DNA of 64,000 nt from an uncultured Verrucomicrobiales bacterium (GTDB lineage Bacteria > Verrucomicrobiota > Verrucomicrobiia > Verrucomicrobiales > Akkermansiaceae), in assembly GCA_937928545.1 (NCBI GenBank), contig CALGJQ010000021.1:29601-93600 (forward strand). The letters run 5' to 3'. Below the pieces are notes generated by a model that was not told the origin of the DNA, did no database searches, and was given only the letters and a program-made list of their open reading frames with translations. Shown here piece by piece: positions 53,026 through 63,304 of this stretch. The translations under genes and the position numbers were made by a program. Positions within the stretch are counted from its first letter, which is position 1, and every line of letters starts with the position of its first letter.

Positions 53026-53966
53026 GCGACTTGCCAGCACGATACCCTCTCATCCTCAATCCCAAGGCCAAGGGAGAGAAGGGGAAGCGGGCCATGAAGT
53101 TCATCATGGAAAATGCCACGCGCTTTACGATCTACGCGACGCGGAGTCGGGAGGAGGCGATTGAACTGGCTCAGAAATTTGCGGCAGAAGGAGAAGATCT
53201 TGTCATTGCGGCTGGAGGAGATGGGACGCTCAATGCGGTGATCGAGGGCTTGGCGGGTTCGAAGACGGCACTGGGAGTTTTCCCAACGGGAACGATGAAT
53301 GTCTTCGCTCGTGAGATGGGGATTCCCTACGACAAGCTGGTGAATGCGATGGAGGTGATCGATGCCGGTCACTATGAGGATGTTGATCTCTTCGCGATGA
53401 ATGGTGCGCCCTTCGTGCAGATGGCGGGGATTGGATTTGATGCGAAGGTCATTGAGGAGACGACCTGGGAGAGTAAGAAACGCTTTGGCCCCTTGGCTTA
53501 TGTGATGGCGGCTACGAAGGTGATTCGTGAGAGCCCACCCAAGCTCAAAGTCACCTGTGCAGATGGGCGTGAAGTGGAAGGAGTCGCGCTTTTTGTGGGA
53601 AATGGCTCTCTTTACGGCGGGCAATTTCCTCTTTTTAAGAATGCCAGTAATCGCGACAAGCTCCTCGACGTCGTGGTCTTCAAAGAGTCCGGTTTTCAGT
53701 TTGTGAAGGACTCGCTAAAGGGGCTGGTGAAAGGCGGGATCGATCCCGATTCGCACGGGGATTCGGTCGAGTATCTTCAAGCGGAAAGCCTCTGCGTGAC
53801 CTCAGAAGAAGAGGTGCCGGTCGAGGTCGATGGCGAATTGTGGGGGCGGTCTTCCAAGATGGAATTTCTTTCGACAGGCAAGACCTTGCGAGTATTTGTG
53901 CCGGTCGAGCCGAAGGGGAAACTTCGATATGCCTTGTTGAAGAATCTCTCTCCGTGGACAGACTAA
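53022..53966 (+). CDS. Diacylglycerol-kinase-family lipid kinase
   Basis: 314 residues of the DAGK_cat/YegS-LCB5 fold: LILNPKAKGEKGKRA at the N-terminus, the nucleotide loop VIAAGGDGTLNAVIEGL, GVFPTGTMNVFAREMGIPYD, and in the second domain MAGIGFDAKVIEET and ALFVGNGSLYGGQF. Phosphorylates a lipid alcohol such as diacylglycerol, phosphatidylglycerol or a sphingoid base; the exact substrate is unknown. Coupled to maf by a 4-bp overlap. Confidence 0.9.
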   Translation: MSDLPARYPLILNPKAKGEKGKRAMKFIMENATRFTIYATRSREEAIELAQKFAAEGEDLVIAAGGDGTLNAVIEGLAGSKTALGVFPTGTMNVFAREMGIPYDKLVNAMEVIDAGHYEDVDLFAMNGAPFVQMAGIGFDAKVIEETTWESKKRFGPLAYVMAATKVIRESPPKLKVTCADGREVEGVALFVGNGSLYGGQFPLFKNASNRDKLLDVVVFKESGFQFVKDSLKGLVKGGIDPDSHGDSVEYLQAESLCVTSEEEVPVEVDGELWGRSSKMEFLSTGKTLRVFVPVEPKGKLRYALLKNLSPWTD

Positions 53967-54002
53967 GGGAGGGCGGTTGATGGCCGTTCTAGTTTAAGAG
54001 AG

Positions 54003-54641
54003 ATGTCCAATTGCCCTGTCATTGTTACTCCGAGACTGATTCGACGGCATAATTTCCGCTGTGCGGGGCGGGCGCTTTTGTGGGGGCTGGGATCGGGAGC
54101 GGTTTTTCTGGTGGCCTTTCTCTTCTTCTGGGTTTTGGCGAGTTTGGTTACGAGGAGTCGTGAGTTGACTACACCAGTTTTGATGAGCGCGCTTCTTTTT
54201 GGAGTGATGGTCTTTGTGGTGGGGTATTTTTATCTAAAGAAACATGGGCCGCAGGATTGGGAGCGTATTTCCCAAAAGCCAGATCGGCAGCCGGGGATGC
54301 GGCTTTCGAGGTTGAGCAATCAGGAGTATGGGCAAGTGGGGCAGGGCTTTTTGGGACTCATTCTCGCGGGGCCTGGATGGCTGGGGAGAATTGGAGAGGA
54401 ATATCGCAGTCTCATTTCGCCAAAGGAGGAGACGGTCGCTGAGCTGGAATCGTTGAGGCAGCATCTGGCGGCGCGGGATGCCTGGGCACCGGTGAAGGAT
54501 TTCGCAGCTTACGAGGATGGGATTTATCTTCTCGCGAAGCTGAACATTCTCGCGATCCGGGAGCTGGCCGGAGAGTGGTGTTTTCATGTCACGGTGCAAG
54601 GGACGGTGAATCGGTCAGAGGGAGCTGAGCTTGTGGAGTGA
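54003..54641 (+). CDS. Two-helix membrane protein of unknown function
   Basis: 212 residues. Two hydrophobic helices, LGSGAVFLVAFLFFWVLASL and VLMSALLFGVMVFVVGYFYL, then a soluble C-terminal domain of about 125 residues ending HVTVQGTVNRSEGAELVE. No family recognised. It follows the lipid kinase by 36 bp on the same strand, so co-transcription is likely. Confidence 0.72.
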   Translation: MSNCPVIVTPRLIRRHNFRCAGRALLWGLGSGAVFLVAFLFFWVLASLVTRSRELTTPVLMSALLFGVMVFVVGYFYLKKHGPQDWERISQKPDRQPGMRLSRLSNQEYGQVGQGFLGLILAGPGWLGRIGEEYRSLISPKEETVAELESLRQHLAARDAWAPVKDFAAYEDGIYLLAKLNILAIRELAGEWCFHVTVQGTVNRSEGAELVE

Positions 54642-54705
54642 TGCATTTGGTTGAGGGCTAAGCGGGCTGGTCTCGTTCGCGGGTTCCTGATAATTCCTTC
54701 CTAAG

Positions 54706-55866
54706 ATGAAATTTAGAACCTTTGTTGTGTTGTCTGTTTTGACAGGTTTAGGAGTGGCCGGAGCTGGTGAGATCGATCCTTCCCAGAAGGAGTGGGTTCC
54801 TAAGTATCAGAAGCAGAAGAATGCTCCAAAAGCAGAGGAAATGCTTTTGAACGAGAGCCCGGAGCCGGAGCTCGGCGAAGGCTTTGTCGATCTGCTGGGA
54901 TCAGGGGATCTGGAAGCTTGGGAAAGCAAGGGCGGAAATTCAACTTTTGAACTCAAAGGTGGTATCATCACGGGGACTTGTGTTTCGGGAGAGGCGAGCA
55001 CTTATCTCTGTACGAAAAAGACTGATTATGCCGACTTCGTCTTTAGCTGTGAGATGAAGTGGGAAGTGGACCTAAATTCTGGAGTAATGTTTCGTGGGCA
55101 GTCAGGGGAAAAGCATGCGGTGTTTGGCCCGCAAGTAGAGATGGAGGGGGTTAAAAATACGCGTGGATGGTCTGGCGGGATCTACGGACAAAGCTGTGGC
55201 GGGTATTGGTATCCCCTCTGGTTGAAGGAACATGCGAAGGTGCGTCAGGCTCTTAATAAGGAAGGTTGGAATCGGGTAACCATTGAGGCAAAGGGCGAGG
55301 TGGTGAAGACTTGGGTGAATGGAGTTCCGGCAGCTCACTGGGCTGGGAGTGAGGACTACCTTTCGGGTTACATTGGGCTGCAAGTTCACAAGGCGAAAAG
55401 CGGGAAGGTCCTGTGGCGCAATCTTAAGATCAAGGAGCTGAAGTCAAAGGTGAGTCGTTTGGACGAACTCGATGCTTATTGGGCTGAGGTTTCTCGGACT
55501 GTGACGGAAGGTGACTTCGAGGGTTACAAGGCAACCTGCCATCCCGAGGGAGTCCTTGTTTCAGGTAAGAAAGAGAAGAGCTATCCGCTTATGAAAGCTT
55601 TGGCGGGCTGGAAGAAGGAATTTGATGCCACTAAAGAGGGAGAGATGAAGGCGGAGGTCGCTTTTCGCTTTTCCAAGCGCTTGGGTGATGAAACGACAGC
55701 GCATGAGACGGGGATGTTTCGTTATGCGAGCGCGACGGATGGGGGCGAGATGAAGGCGGTTTACATTCACCTAGAGGCGTTGCTGGTGAAGCATGACTCT
55801 TGGAAAGTGGTGATGGAGTATCAAAAGAGTGAGGGGACGAAAGAGGAGTGGGAGAAGCTTGAGTGA
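54706..55866 (+). CDS. Exported DUF1080 protein with SnoaL/NTF2-like C-terminus
   Basis: 386 residues with a signal peptide (VLSVLTGLGVAGA). The DUF1080 (3-keto-disaccharide hydrolase) jelly-roll domain spans about 58-245: FVDLLGSGDLEAWESKGGNS, a strand DFVFSCEMKWEVDLNSGVMF, and NRVTIEAKGEVVKTWVNGVP. The remaining ~135 residues (RTVTEGDFEGYKATCHPEG and following) look like an NTF2/SnoaL-type domain. DUF1080 proteins bind or cleave glycans and are numerous in polysaccharide-degrading Planctomycetota and Verrucomicrobiota. Role in glycan use is likely but unproven. Confidence 0.83.
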   Translation: MKFRTFVVLSVLTGLGVAGAGEIDPSQKEWVPKYQKQKNAPKAEEMLLNESPEPELGEGFVDLLGSGDLEAWESKGGNSTFELKGGIITGTCVSGEASTYLCTKKTDYADFVFSCEMKWEVDLNSGVMFRGQSGEKHAVFGPQVEMEGVKNTRGWSGGIYGQSCGGYWYPLWLKEHAKVRQALNKEGWNRVTIEAKGEVVKTWVNGVPAAHWAGSEDYLSGYIGLQVHKAKSGKVLWRNLKIKELKSKVSRLDELDAYWAEVSRTVTEGDFEGYKATCHPEGVLVSGKKEKSYPLMKALAGWKKEFDATKEGEMKAEVAFRFSKRLGDETTAHETGMFRYASATDGGEMKAVYIHLEALLVKHDSWKVVMEYQKSEGTKEEWEKLE

Positions 55867-55950
55867 TCGGGGTTTTGACTAGGGATGGTTGAAGCGGGGA
55901 ATTTTGACGGAGATTTGGGGATTACGGGGATTTTTCTTGGGTAGGGGGCG

Positions 55951-55978
55951 GGAAGGACACTTTCCAGAGTGTCCTTCC
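55951..55978. repeat. Perfect 11-bp hairpin upstream of uvrB
   Basis: GGAAGGACACT/AGTGTCCTTCC with the six-base loop TTCCAG, 44 bp before the uvrB GTG. No U-tract follows, so it is more likely a dispersed hairpin element or a protein-binding site than a terminator. The uvrB transcript leader could include it. Confidence 0.6.
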
Positions 55979-56021
55979 GTGGAGGCTTGGACAAGTGTCG
56001 ATCCTCCATTAGACTTTTCAG

Positions 56022-58214
56022 GTGGACTTTCAACTCGTGAGCGACTTTGGCCCTAAGGGGGACCAAGAGCAGGCTATTGCCAAGCTGGTGAAGTCGATCA
56101 AGGCGGGGAATCGGCATCAGACGCTTCGTGGGGTGACGGGGTCTGGTAAGACTTTCACGATGGCGAATGTCATCGAGCATATTCAGAAACCGACTCTGAT
56201 TATGAGCCACAACAAGACGCTGGCGGCTCAGCTTTATTCGGAGTTTAAGGCCTTCTTCCCGAACAATGCGGTGGAGTATTTTGTCTCTTACTTCGACTAT
56301 TATCAACCAGAGGCCTACATTCCGCGCTCGGATACTTACATTGAAAAAGATTCGTCAATCAATGAAGAGATTGAGCGACTCAGGCTGAGCACGATGGGCT
56401 CACTGATCACGCGAGAAGATACGATCGTGGTAGCGAGTGTGAGTTGCATCTACGGTTTGGGAAATCCCGAGGACTACAAAGACATGATGTTTGGGGTGTC
56501 GCAGGGGGAGGAAATTGGACGCGATGATTTTTTGACCGAGTTGGTTAATTTGCTTTTCGAACGAAATGATATCGCTTTTCAGCGCGGGAACTTTCGGGTG
56601 CGCGGTGATGTGGTGGAAGTGCGTCCGGCCTATTTGGAAGAAACGGCGATTCGGATCGAGTTCTTTGGTGATGAGATCGATCGCATCACTTCGATCGATA
56701 CGATGAGCGGGCATGTCATCGACGAGATGACGAATTATGTCTTCTATCCGGCTAAGCAGTTCGTCAGCTCAAAGGAGAAGCTCAAGGGAGCGATGGTCGC
56801 GATTCGGCAGGAGCTGGATGATCGCATCGCGTGGTTTGAAAAGAATGGGAAGTTGATCGAAGCGCAGCGCATTCGTATGCGCACCGAGTATGACCTTGAG
56901 ATGATGCAGGAGATGGGTTTTTGCCAAGGGATTGAGAACTACTCTCGTCACATCACGGGGCGAAATCCGGGGGATCGGCCTTATACCCTGCTCGATTTCT
57001 TTCCTGATGATTATCTTCTACTTGCAGATGAAAGTCATGCGACGCTTCCGCAGGTGCGTGGAATGTTCGAGGGGGATAAGAGTCGGAAGTCGGTTTTGGT
57101 GGAGCACGGGTTTCGACTGCCCAGCGCCATGGATAATCGGCCGCTGCGATTTGATGAATACATGAAAATGACCAAGCGTCGCCTCTACGTGAGTGCGACT
57201 CCGGGGCCCTTTGAAATTGTCAATTCACGGGCTGACAATACGACCTTCATTCCGATCAAATCTCGAAAGGAGGAGGATTTCGATCCTACATTTTTCAAGC
57301 GGCTTACCATTAAGGCCAGCGGCTCCGCAGAAGATCCGGAGGACTTTGATGTTTCACGGAGTGGTGGGCAATTGATTGTGGAGCAGATTATTCGCCCGAC
57401 GGGATTACTCGATCCGGTTTTGACGATGCGTCCACTTAAGGCGCAGATTGATGACACGATTGAGCTCTGCCAGCAGCGGGTCGAGAAGAATGAGCGGGTC
57501 CTCATTACGACTTTGACGAAGAAGACGGCCGAAGATCTTACCGAGTATTTGCAGGGGGTGGATTTGAAAGTCCGCTACATTCACTCTGATGTTGATGCCA
57601 TCGAGCGGGTGGAAATTCTCCGTGCTTTACGAGCGGCGGAGTTTGATATTCTGGTGGGGATTAATCTACTGCGTGAAGGGCTTGATCTTCCAGAAGTCTC
57701 CTTGGTTTGTATTTTGGATGCCGACAAGGAGGGCTTTTTGCGGAATGAAACGAGCTTGATCCAGACGGCTGGTCGAGCAGCGCGTCACGTGAACGGAGAG
57801 TGTGTGCTCTTCTGCGACACCGTGACCGATTCGATTCAATGCCTTCTCGATGTCACGGAATACCGTCGAGGAATTCAGCAGGAGTATAATGAAAAACATG
57901 GGATCACCCCAACAAGTGTGAAGCGAGCAGTGCAGAAGAGTCTGCATGATCGTGAGGTCACGAGCCAGACGGGGCAGAGTCTTAATAGCTCGTTAGTGGC
58001 CGAAAATGAAATGGTCTTCAACGCAGTCGAAGTGATACGAGAGATGGAGGAGGAGATGCAAAAGGCTTCGGCGAAACTGGAATTTGAAAAAGCGGCGCAC
58101 CTTCGTGACCAGATTAAGGAACTGAAAGAACGGGCTGGGATTGATCAGCCGAAGTCGAAGAGTAAAGGGCCCGTGGCCTTGAAGTTGGCGAAGAAGGTCG
58201 GGAAAGGAAAGTGA
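56022..58214 (+). CDS. uvrB: Excinuclease ABC subunit B
   Basis: 730 residues from a GTG start (DFQLVSDFGPKGDQEQAI). Helicase motif I is RGVTGSGKTFTMANVI (36-51). The DNA-clamping beta-hairpin contains YFDYYQPEAYIPRSDTYIEK; motif II is LLADESHATLPQ; motif VI is QTAGRAARHVNG. The C-terminal UVR domain (LEFEKAAHLRDQIKELKE) binds UvrC. It is somewhat longer than the ~670 residues of typical UvrB through C-terminal additions. Damage verification in nucleotide excision repair, with UvrA and UvrC encoded elsewhere. Confidence 0.97.
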   Translation: MDFQLVSDFGPKGDQEQAIAKLVKSIKAGNRHQTLRGVTGSGKTFTMANVIEHIQKPTLIMSHNKTLAAQLYSEFKAFFPNNAVEYFVSYFDYYQPEAYIPRSDTYIEKDSSINEEIERLRLSTMGSLITREDTIVVASVSCIYGLGNPEDYKDMMFGVSQGEEIGRDDFLTELVNLLFERNDIAFQRGNFRVRGDVVEVRPAYLEETAIRIEFFGDEIDRITSIDTMSGHVIDEMTNYVFYPAKQFVSSKEKLKGAMVAIRQELDDRIAWFEKNGKLIEAQRIRMRTEYDLEMMQEMGFCQGIENYSRHITGRNPGDRPYTLLDFFPDDYLLLADESHATLPQVRGMFEGDKSRKSVLVEHGFRLPSAMDNRPLRFDEYMKMTKRRLYVSATPGPFEIVNSRADNTTFIPIKSRKEEDFDPTFFKRLTIKASGSAEDPEDFDVSRSGGQLIVEQIIRPTGLLDPVLTMRPLKAQIDDTIELCQQRVEKNERVLITTLTKKTAEDLTEYLQGVDLKVRYIHSDVDAIERVEILRALRAAEFDILVGINLLREGLDLPEVSLVCILDADKEGFLRNETSLIQTAGRAARHVNGECVLFCDTVTDSIQCLLDVTEYRRGIQQEYNEKHGITPTSVKRAVQKSLHDREVTSQTGQSLNSSLVAENEMVFNAVEVIREMEEEMQKASAKLEFEKAAHLRDQIKELKERAGIDQPKSKSKGPVALKLAKKVGKGK

Positions 58215-58237
58215 CCTTTTTATCGTAATCGATTTCT

Positions 58238-58265
58238 CAAGGAGCGGCGACATCTCGCCGCCTTG
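58238..58265. repeat. REP-like hairpin
   Basis: CAAGG-AG-CGGCGA-CATC-TCGCCG-CCTTG: two stacked stems with a two-base bulge, between uvrB and the convergent peptidase gene. On the - strand it reads GGCGGCGAGATGTCGCCGCTCC, ending in the same GCTCC as the elements at 8476 and 52328. It may also act as a terminator, though no clear U-tract is present. Confidence 0.6.
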
Positions 58266-58328
58266 GCTTATCACGATGGCAGGACACCACGGATCTGTGG
58301 TTCGACGACTGTCTAAGGGATGGGCTTC

Positions 58329-59093
58329 CTAAGGTCGCCTTTGAGAAGCTTGGACGAAGGCTTTCATAAGTTTGGCTTGGAGGAGATCAGTAGGGGCCAT
58401 TTGTTCGGGATGCCATTGGACGCCGATGAGAAAGCGATCTGGGTCGGTGGTTTCGATCGCTTCAATGACGCCATCGGGGCATTTTGCAACGAGGCGAAGT
58501 TCTTTGCCGAGACGGCCGACGGCTTGGTGGTGGAGGGAGTTCACCTCGAGTTCTGTCTTGCCGAAAATTTGGCTGAGGCGGGAAGTGGGTTCAAGGGTGA
58601 CTTGGTGGGTGACTCCGCGATGATTGATCCCGTATTCGGATGGGATATCCTGAATGAGAGATCCGCCGTGAGCGACATTGATCCATTGACTGCCGAGGCA
58701 GATCCCGAGAAGTGGTTTTTTCGTCTTATTGATCCAAGCTGAAATGAGGGCTTTTTCGAAAAGGTAGCGATCTTGGTCGAGGATTTGAGTGGTGGGGTGA
58801 GGTTCTTCGCCCCATTCAGACGGGGGGATGTCGGCGCCGCCGGGCATGACGAGGCCATCGAGGAGTTCGAGATATTCGGCGATCTTGTCGGGGGAACCAT
58901 CGCCATTTGGGAGGACGATGGGGATTCCGCCAGCTTCTTTGATGGCGAGGACATAGGTGTCGGAGGTGAGGCTCGCGATCCCGATGAGTGGTGCATCGGG
59001 AGTCGGGGTGTCTTTGGAGTGCTGGCCAAAGAAGAAGCCGAGACAAGCCGCAGCGAGGACGAAGAAGAAGGTGAGGAGGGAACGGCGGGGCAT
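58329..59093 (-). CDS. Exported class I glutamine amidotransferase-like hydrolase (peptidase C26)
   Basis: 254 residues. N-terminal signal or anchor ([18 protein letters not shown]); the AAAC is a weak lipobox candidate at Cys17. The hydrolase domain has [19 protein letters not shown], the nucleophile elbow [17 protein letters not shown] and the catalytic His in [12 protein letters not shown]. This is the gamma-glutamyl hydrolase/PuuD group, which hydrolyses gamma-glutamyl-amines or related amides. Export is unusual, since PuuD is cytoplasmic, and suggests an extracytoplasmic gamma-glutamyl or peptidoglycan-derived substrate (inference). Confidence 0.83.
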   Translation of the reverse strand: MPRRSLLTFFFVLAAACLGFFFGQHSKDTPTPDAPLIGIASLTSDTYVLAIKEAGGIPIVLPNGDGSPDKIAEYLELLDGLVMPGGADIPPSEWGEEPHPTTQILDQDRYLFEKALISAWINKTKKPLLGICLGSQWINVAHGGSLIQDIPSEYGINHRGVTHQVTLEPTSRLSQIFGKTELEVNSLHHQAVGRLGKELRLVAKCPDGVIEAIETTDPDRFLIGVQWHPEQMAPTDLLQAKLMKAFVQASQRRP

Positions 59094-59168
59094 TTATCGA
59101 GTGAGCCTAATTTAGCCCATCAGAAATCTTTCTGATGCGGAACAGTGAGAAAGCTCTAAGGTTTGGAA

Positions 59169-61238
59169 TCAATGGGAGATCGTCTTTGCGGGGATGGGGG
59201 ATGGGTTTCCTTTTTTGGCGGGAGCCATTTTGAGGGAGAAGGCTTGGCCAGAGTCTTTGCGGTAGAGGCGGAAGGGGTGCTTGCCGGCCTTGAGTTTGAT
59301 GGTGCCGGCGACTGTCCCGGTGGGTGTTTTGTAGGCGGCGTCGATGACGGTGGCGTTGTGGATTCTTAGGAGGGCTTGGCCGTCTGTTGTTAAGTTGAAG
59401 GTGTAGGTGTCGTCGGCTGGGACTTCGAGGTAGCCGGTGACGAGGGTGGAGTGGTCGGGGGTGGTTTCGACTTGTTCGAGGGTTTCTGAAGTACGGGGTT
59501 CGCTGGATTTTAGGTCGTCGAGTTTACTAAGCCAAGGGGTGGTGTCTTTGTGAATGGTGTAGGAAACGCCGGGCTTTGAGGTGACGGAGGCGAGGGCTGG
59601 GACGAATTCTTGGTCGTAGGGGCGCCGGGCCTTGGGGTCGGGACGGCGGAGGCGGAGGACCTCGTTGTGCATCTTCGTTTGGAGGTCGGGGAGTTTGGTG
59701 GCGAGGTTTTCGGTTTGCTTGGGGTCTTTGTCGACGTTGTAGATTTTGAAGGGATCGCTGTGCTTTTGGATGTTGTAGCGGACGCCGACGTGCTCACCGA
59801 AGCGGATCATTTGCATTTGCTTGCGGGTTCCGTTCTGACGGTATTTCTCGAATTCGGAGTATTTTGGGGTTTTGCCGCCATTGCTATATTCGACGTAAAC
59901 TTGGGAAGATTTTTGGCCGGGCTGCCCGGTGAGGGTGGGGACGAGGGAGGCGCCATCAGAGCGAGCGGGGGCGCCGACTCCGGCGAGTTCGGAGAAGGTG
60001 GCGAGCCAGTCGTGGGCTTGGCAGGGGTGGTCGTTGACGCGGCCTTTTGGTGTTCCGGAGGGCCAGCGGACGAGCGCTCCGGCGCGAACGCCGCCTTCCC
60101 AGACATCACGCTTGATGCCATCGAAGGGGCCAAAGGAGTCGAAGAAGTCGGGGTGGTATTGTTCGGGGAGGTAGGATTCTTTGCTGGGTCCGTTATCGGT
60201 GGTGAAGACGATGAGGGTGTTGTCGTCGATTTTGAGTTCTTTGAGATGATTGATGAGGTCGCCGACACAGTCATCGATGCGACGCACGTTGGTGGCATAA
60301 CGTTGGTAAACATCGGGCCAGCTTTTTTCGGCGGTGGCTGGGTTGTTGTCATGATCCCAAGTCGCCTTTTCGTAGTCGGGATGGGTGTGGCTGTCCTTTT
60401 TGCCAACTGCGGTGTTGATCATCTTCCCTTTCTGGCCGAGCCACTTGAGGCCTTCTTTGGGAAAGGGACTGGGTGGGAGTTGGAGAATCGCGTGGGGGGT
60501 ATCGTATGCGAGATAGACGAAGAAGGGTTTTTCAGGACTAGCTTCTTTCTGGTCGGTGATCCATTTTTTAGTGCGCGCGGTGAAGAGGTCGGTGGTGAAG
60601 CATTTGTCGAGATCGTCCGAGATCTCGTGTTCGTTCTCCCACAGTTGCATTCCGTCTTCTTTGGGATAGTGCATGTGTCCGTCTCGGTGACGGACGTAGC
60701 CGTGGAAGAAGTCGAAACCACGTTTGGTGGGATAGGCTGGCCAAATTTTGGGGTTTTCTGAGCTTCCCTTACTTTGCTTACCCTTCCTCTTTGTTTGTCC
60801 TGATTTCTTTTTTTCCTTTGGTTTGGAGTTTCCTTGAAGCCCCCATTTTCCGATCGCGGCGGTGGAGTAACCTGCGGCACGGAGGACGGTGGCGAGAGTG
60901 TGGTTGTCGCCGAGGGCTTGGTCGAATTGGTTGTCGCGAATATTTGCGTGTCCTTGGTGGACGCCGTGGAGCAGTGAACCACGAGAGGGAGCGCAGACGG
61001 GAGCGGGGCAATAGTAGTGACGGAGTTGCATTCCCTCGGCGGCCATTTGGTCAAGCTGAGGGGTTACGTGCCATGGTTGATTTCGGTCGTCTTTGCTTTT
61101 GCGGAGGTTTTGGAAAAAGACACCGTAGTCGCCGTAGCCGAGGTCATCGGTGAGGATAAAGATGATGTTGGGCTTTGGAGCCGCTTGGAGACCGGTGAGG
61201 GTGATGATCAAAATCGAGAGGAGGACGCGGATAGTCAT
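59169..61238 (-). CDS. Exported type I sulfatase with C-terminal PA14-like domain
   Basis: 689 residues with a signal peptide (VLLSILIITLTGLQA). Alkaline-phosphatase fold: metal-binding NIIFILTDDLGYGDYG, the formylglycine motif CAPSRGSLLHG (C-x-P-S-R), AIGKWGLQG, and the TTDNGPSKES segment for the second metal-site residues. The last ~110 residues (HSTLVTGYLEVPADDTYTFN and HPFRLYRKDSGQAFSLKM) form a PA14-like, probably carbohydrate-binding module. A Lys/Ser-rich insert (KEKKKSGQTKRKGKQSKG) lies near residue 145. It hydrolyses sulfate esters on a carbohydrate such as an algal polysaccharide; needs a formylglycine-generating enzyme elsewhere. Confidence 0.92.
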   Translation of the reverse strand: MTIRVLLSILIITLTGLQAAPKPNIIFILTDDLGYGDYGVFFQNLRKSKDDRNQPWHVTPQLDQMAAEGMQLRHYYCPAPVCAPSRGSLLHGVHQGHANIRDNQFDQALGDNHTLATVLRAAGYSTAAIGKWGLQGNSKPKEKKKSGQTKRKGKQSKGSSENPKIWPAYPTKRGFDFFHGYVRHRDGHMHYPKEDGMQLWENEHEISDDLDKCFTTDLFTARTKKWITDQKEASPEKPFFVYLAYDTPHAILQLPPSPFPKEGLKWLGQKGKMINTAVGKKDSHTHPDYEKATWDHDNNPATAEKSWPDVYQRYATNVRRIDDCVGDLINHLKELKIDDNTLIVFTTDNGPSKESYLPEQYHPDFFDSFGPFDGIKRDVWEGGVRAGALVRWPSGTPKGRVNDHPCQAHDWLATFSELAGVGAPARSDGASLVPTLTGQPGQKSSQVYVEYSNGGKTPKYSEFEKYRQNGTRKQMQMIRFGEHVGVRYNIQKHSDPFKIYNVDKDPKQTENLATKLPDLQTKMHNEVLRLRRPDPKARRPYDQEFVPALASVTSKPGVSYTIHKDTTPWLSKLDDLKSSEPRTSETLEQVETTPDHSTLVTGYLEVPADDTYTFNLTTDGQALLRIHNATVIDAAYKTPTGTVAGTIKLKAGKHPFRLYRKDSGQAFSLKMAPAKKGNPSPIPAKTISH

Positions 61239-61307
61239 TAAGAGAGTTTGGAAGAATGAGCGGGAAGGGGGAACACTTATTTTTATTGAGGGTAGGTCAT
61301 AATTAAA

Positions 61308-61340
61308 AAGCCGCTCACCCTAATTCAGGGTGAGCGGCTT
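61308..61340 (-). terminator. Intrinsic terminator of typA
   Basis: 14-bp perfect stem AAGCCGCTCACCCT/AGGGTGAGCGGCTT with a five-base loop, followed in the - direction by TTTTTAATT. Located 39 bp past the typA stop. Confidence 0.92.
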
Positions 61341-61379
61341 GAGATGAAGTTGGTTTCGGCGACCGAGGGATCTTCGCGA

Positions 61380-63206
61380 CTATGCGCCCATGTTGGCTGC
61401 CTTGTTGGCGCGTTTGCGCTCGTTGGGATCAAGGATGCGCTTACGAAGGCGGAGGAAGTTTGGGGTGACTTCTACGAGTTCATCGGGGTCGATGTATTCG
61501 ATTGCGCGCTCCAAGGAGAACTTGAGAGCGGGTGGAAGTTTGACGGTGTTGTCCTTTCCGGCGGAGCGGATGTTGTCGAGCTTCTTAGCCTTTACTGGGT
61601 TGACGGGAAGGTCATCGGCGCGGGAGTTTTCTCCGACGATCATGCCGGTGTAAACTTCCTCCGTCGGGTTGACGAAGAGGGTTCCGCGGCCTTCGAGAGC
61701 GGTGAGACTGTATGCGGTAGCCGGGCCGGTGTCCATGGAGACGAGAGTTCCGGCCTGACGGGTGACGATGTTGCCTGCCCATGGTTTATACTCATCAAAG
61801 AGGTGGGACATGATGCCGTGACCTGAGGTGATGTTCACGAGCTCGAACTCGAGGCCAATGATGCCACGAGTCGGGATGTTCGCGGTGATCAAGGTGCGCT
61901 GCGAGGAGTCGTTTGTCTCCATATTTTCGAGAACCCCTTTACGGTCGTTCAAGATCTTAAGGATGGGGTTGGCATACTCGGTGGGCATCTCAAGGTAGAG
62001 GGTTTCCCAAGGCTCGAGGCGCTTGCCGTTTTCGTCTTCCTGAAGGATTACAGTAGGACGTGAAACGAGAATTTCGAAGCCCTCGCGACGCATGGTCTCG
62101 ACGAGGACGGCGATTTGCATCGCGCCACGAGCTGAGACGTTGAAAGTTCCGGCGAGGTCAGTTTCTTCGACGTGAATGGAAACGTTGATTTTCATTTCGC
62201 GGAAGAGACGTTCGTGAATGACACGAGATTGAACGTGCTTTCCGTCTTTGCCTGCGAAGGGTCCATCATTAATGGAGAACTGCATCTGAACGGAAGGAGG
62301 ATCGATGTTGACTGCGGGGAGTGCCTCGGCGTCTTCGTCACCTGCAACGGTTTCTCCGATATCTGCGTCTTCGAATCCGGAGATGCCGACGATGTTTCCG
62401 GCGACGCCGTTCTCAGTGTCTTGAATTCCGAGATTGTTGTATTCGAAAACCTTGCCGACTTTGGTGCGGATCTTGGTGCCGTCTTTTTTGAAGCGGAAGA
62501 CGGTGTCGTTCTTCTTGATGGAACCTGCGACGATCTTACCGATCGCAATACGACCAACGTAGTCATCCCAGTCGATGTTTGAAACGAGCATCTTGAAAGG
62601 AGCGTCGGCATCCACGACGGGAGCGGGGATGTTCGCGACGATGGCGTCAAGGAGAGGGGCGCAGTCGCCTTCGGTGGCGTCGTGCTTGGTGGAGAAAAAG
62701 CCGTTTTTGGCTGATCCGTAAAGAGTGGGTGCGTCGAACTGGTCTTCGGTGGCATCGAGTTCGAGGAAGAGCTCGAGGACCTTGTCATGAACGGCGAGAG
62801 GGTCGGAGTTGGGACGGTCGATTTTGTTAACGACGATGATGGGCTTGAGGCCTTCTTCGAGGGCTTTACGGAGAACGAAACGGGTTTGGGCTTGGGGGCC
62901 GCCAAAGGCATCAACGACGAGGATTACGCCATCGACCATTTTCATAACGCGTTCCACTTCACCACCGAAGTCGGCGTGGCCGGGAGTATCGACGATGTTA
63001 ATGGTGTGACCATCCCAAGGGACGGCGGTGTTTTTCGCCTTAATCGTGATCCCTTTTTCGCGCTCGAGATCCATCGAATCCATGGCGCGTTCAGTGACGG
63101 CTTGGTTTTCGCGGTAAGCACCACCAGCTTTCAGGAGTTCGTCGACGAGAGTGGTTTTGCCATGGTCAACGTGGGCGATGATGGCGAGATTTCGGAACTT
63201 AGACAT
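61380..63206 (-). CDS. typA: Ribosome-associated GTPase TypA/BipA
   Basis: 608 residues: G1 [20 protein letters not shown], the switch region [21 protein letters not shown]3 [18 protein letters not shown]4 [13 protein letters not shown], then EF-G-like domains and the BipA-specific C-terminal domain ending [20 protein letters not shown]. BipA is a translational GTPase that helps large-subunit assembly and stress growth. Single-gene unit with its own terminator. Confidence 0.97.
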   Translation of the reverse strand: MSKFRNLAIIAHVDHGKTTLVDELLKAGGAYRENQAVTERAMDSMDLEREKGITIKAKNTAVPWDGHTINIVDTPGHADFGGEVERVMKMVDGVILVVDAFGGPQAQTRFVLRKALEEGLKPIIVVNKIDRPNSDPLAVHDKVLELFLELDATEDQFDAPTLYGSAKNGFFSTKHDATEGDCAPLLDAIVANIPAPVVDADAPFKMLVSNIDWDDYVGRIAIGKIVAGSIKKNDTVFRFKKDGTKIRTKVGKVFEYNNLGIQDTENGVAGNIVGISGFEDADIGETVAGDEDAEALPAVNIDPPSVQMQFSINDGPFAGKDGKHVQSRVIHERLFREMKINVSIHVEETDLAGTFNVSARGAMQIAVLVETMRREGFEILVSRPTVILQEDENGKRLEPWETLYLEMPTEYANPILKILNDRKGVLENMETNDSSQRTLITANIPTRGIIGLEFELVNITSGHGIMSHLFDEYKPWAGNIVTRQAGTLVSMDTGPATAYSLTALEGRGTLFVNPTEEVYTGMIVGENSRADDLPVNPVKAKKLDNIRSAGKDNTVKLPPALKFSLERAIEYIDPDELVEVTPNFLRLRKRILDPNERKRANKAANMGA

Positions 63207-63304
63207 GATGATGACGGATGGATTCTATTCCCTCAGAGGCAGAAGGAGGCCGCTCCTTGCCTCAGAAATGCGGGAATAGCAAGAAATCGCTCAATTTGAG
63301 TGAA

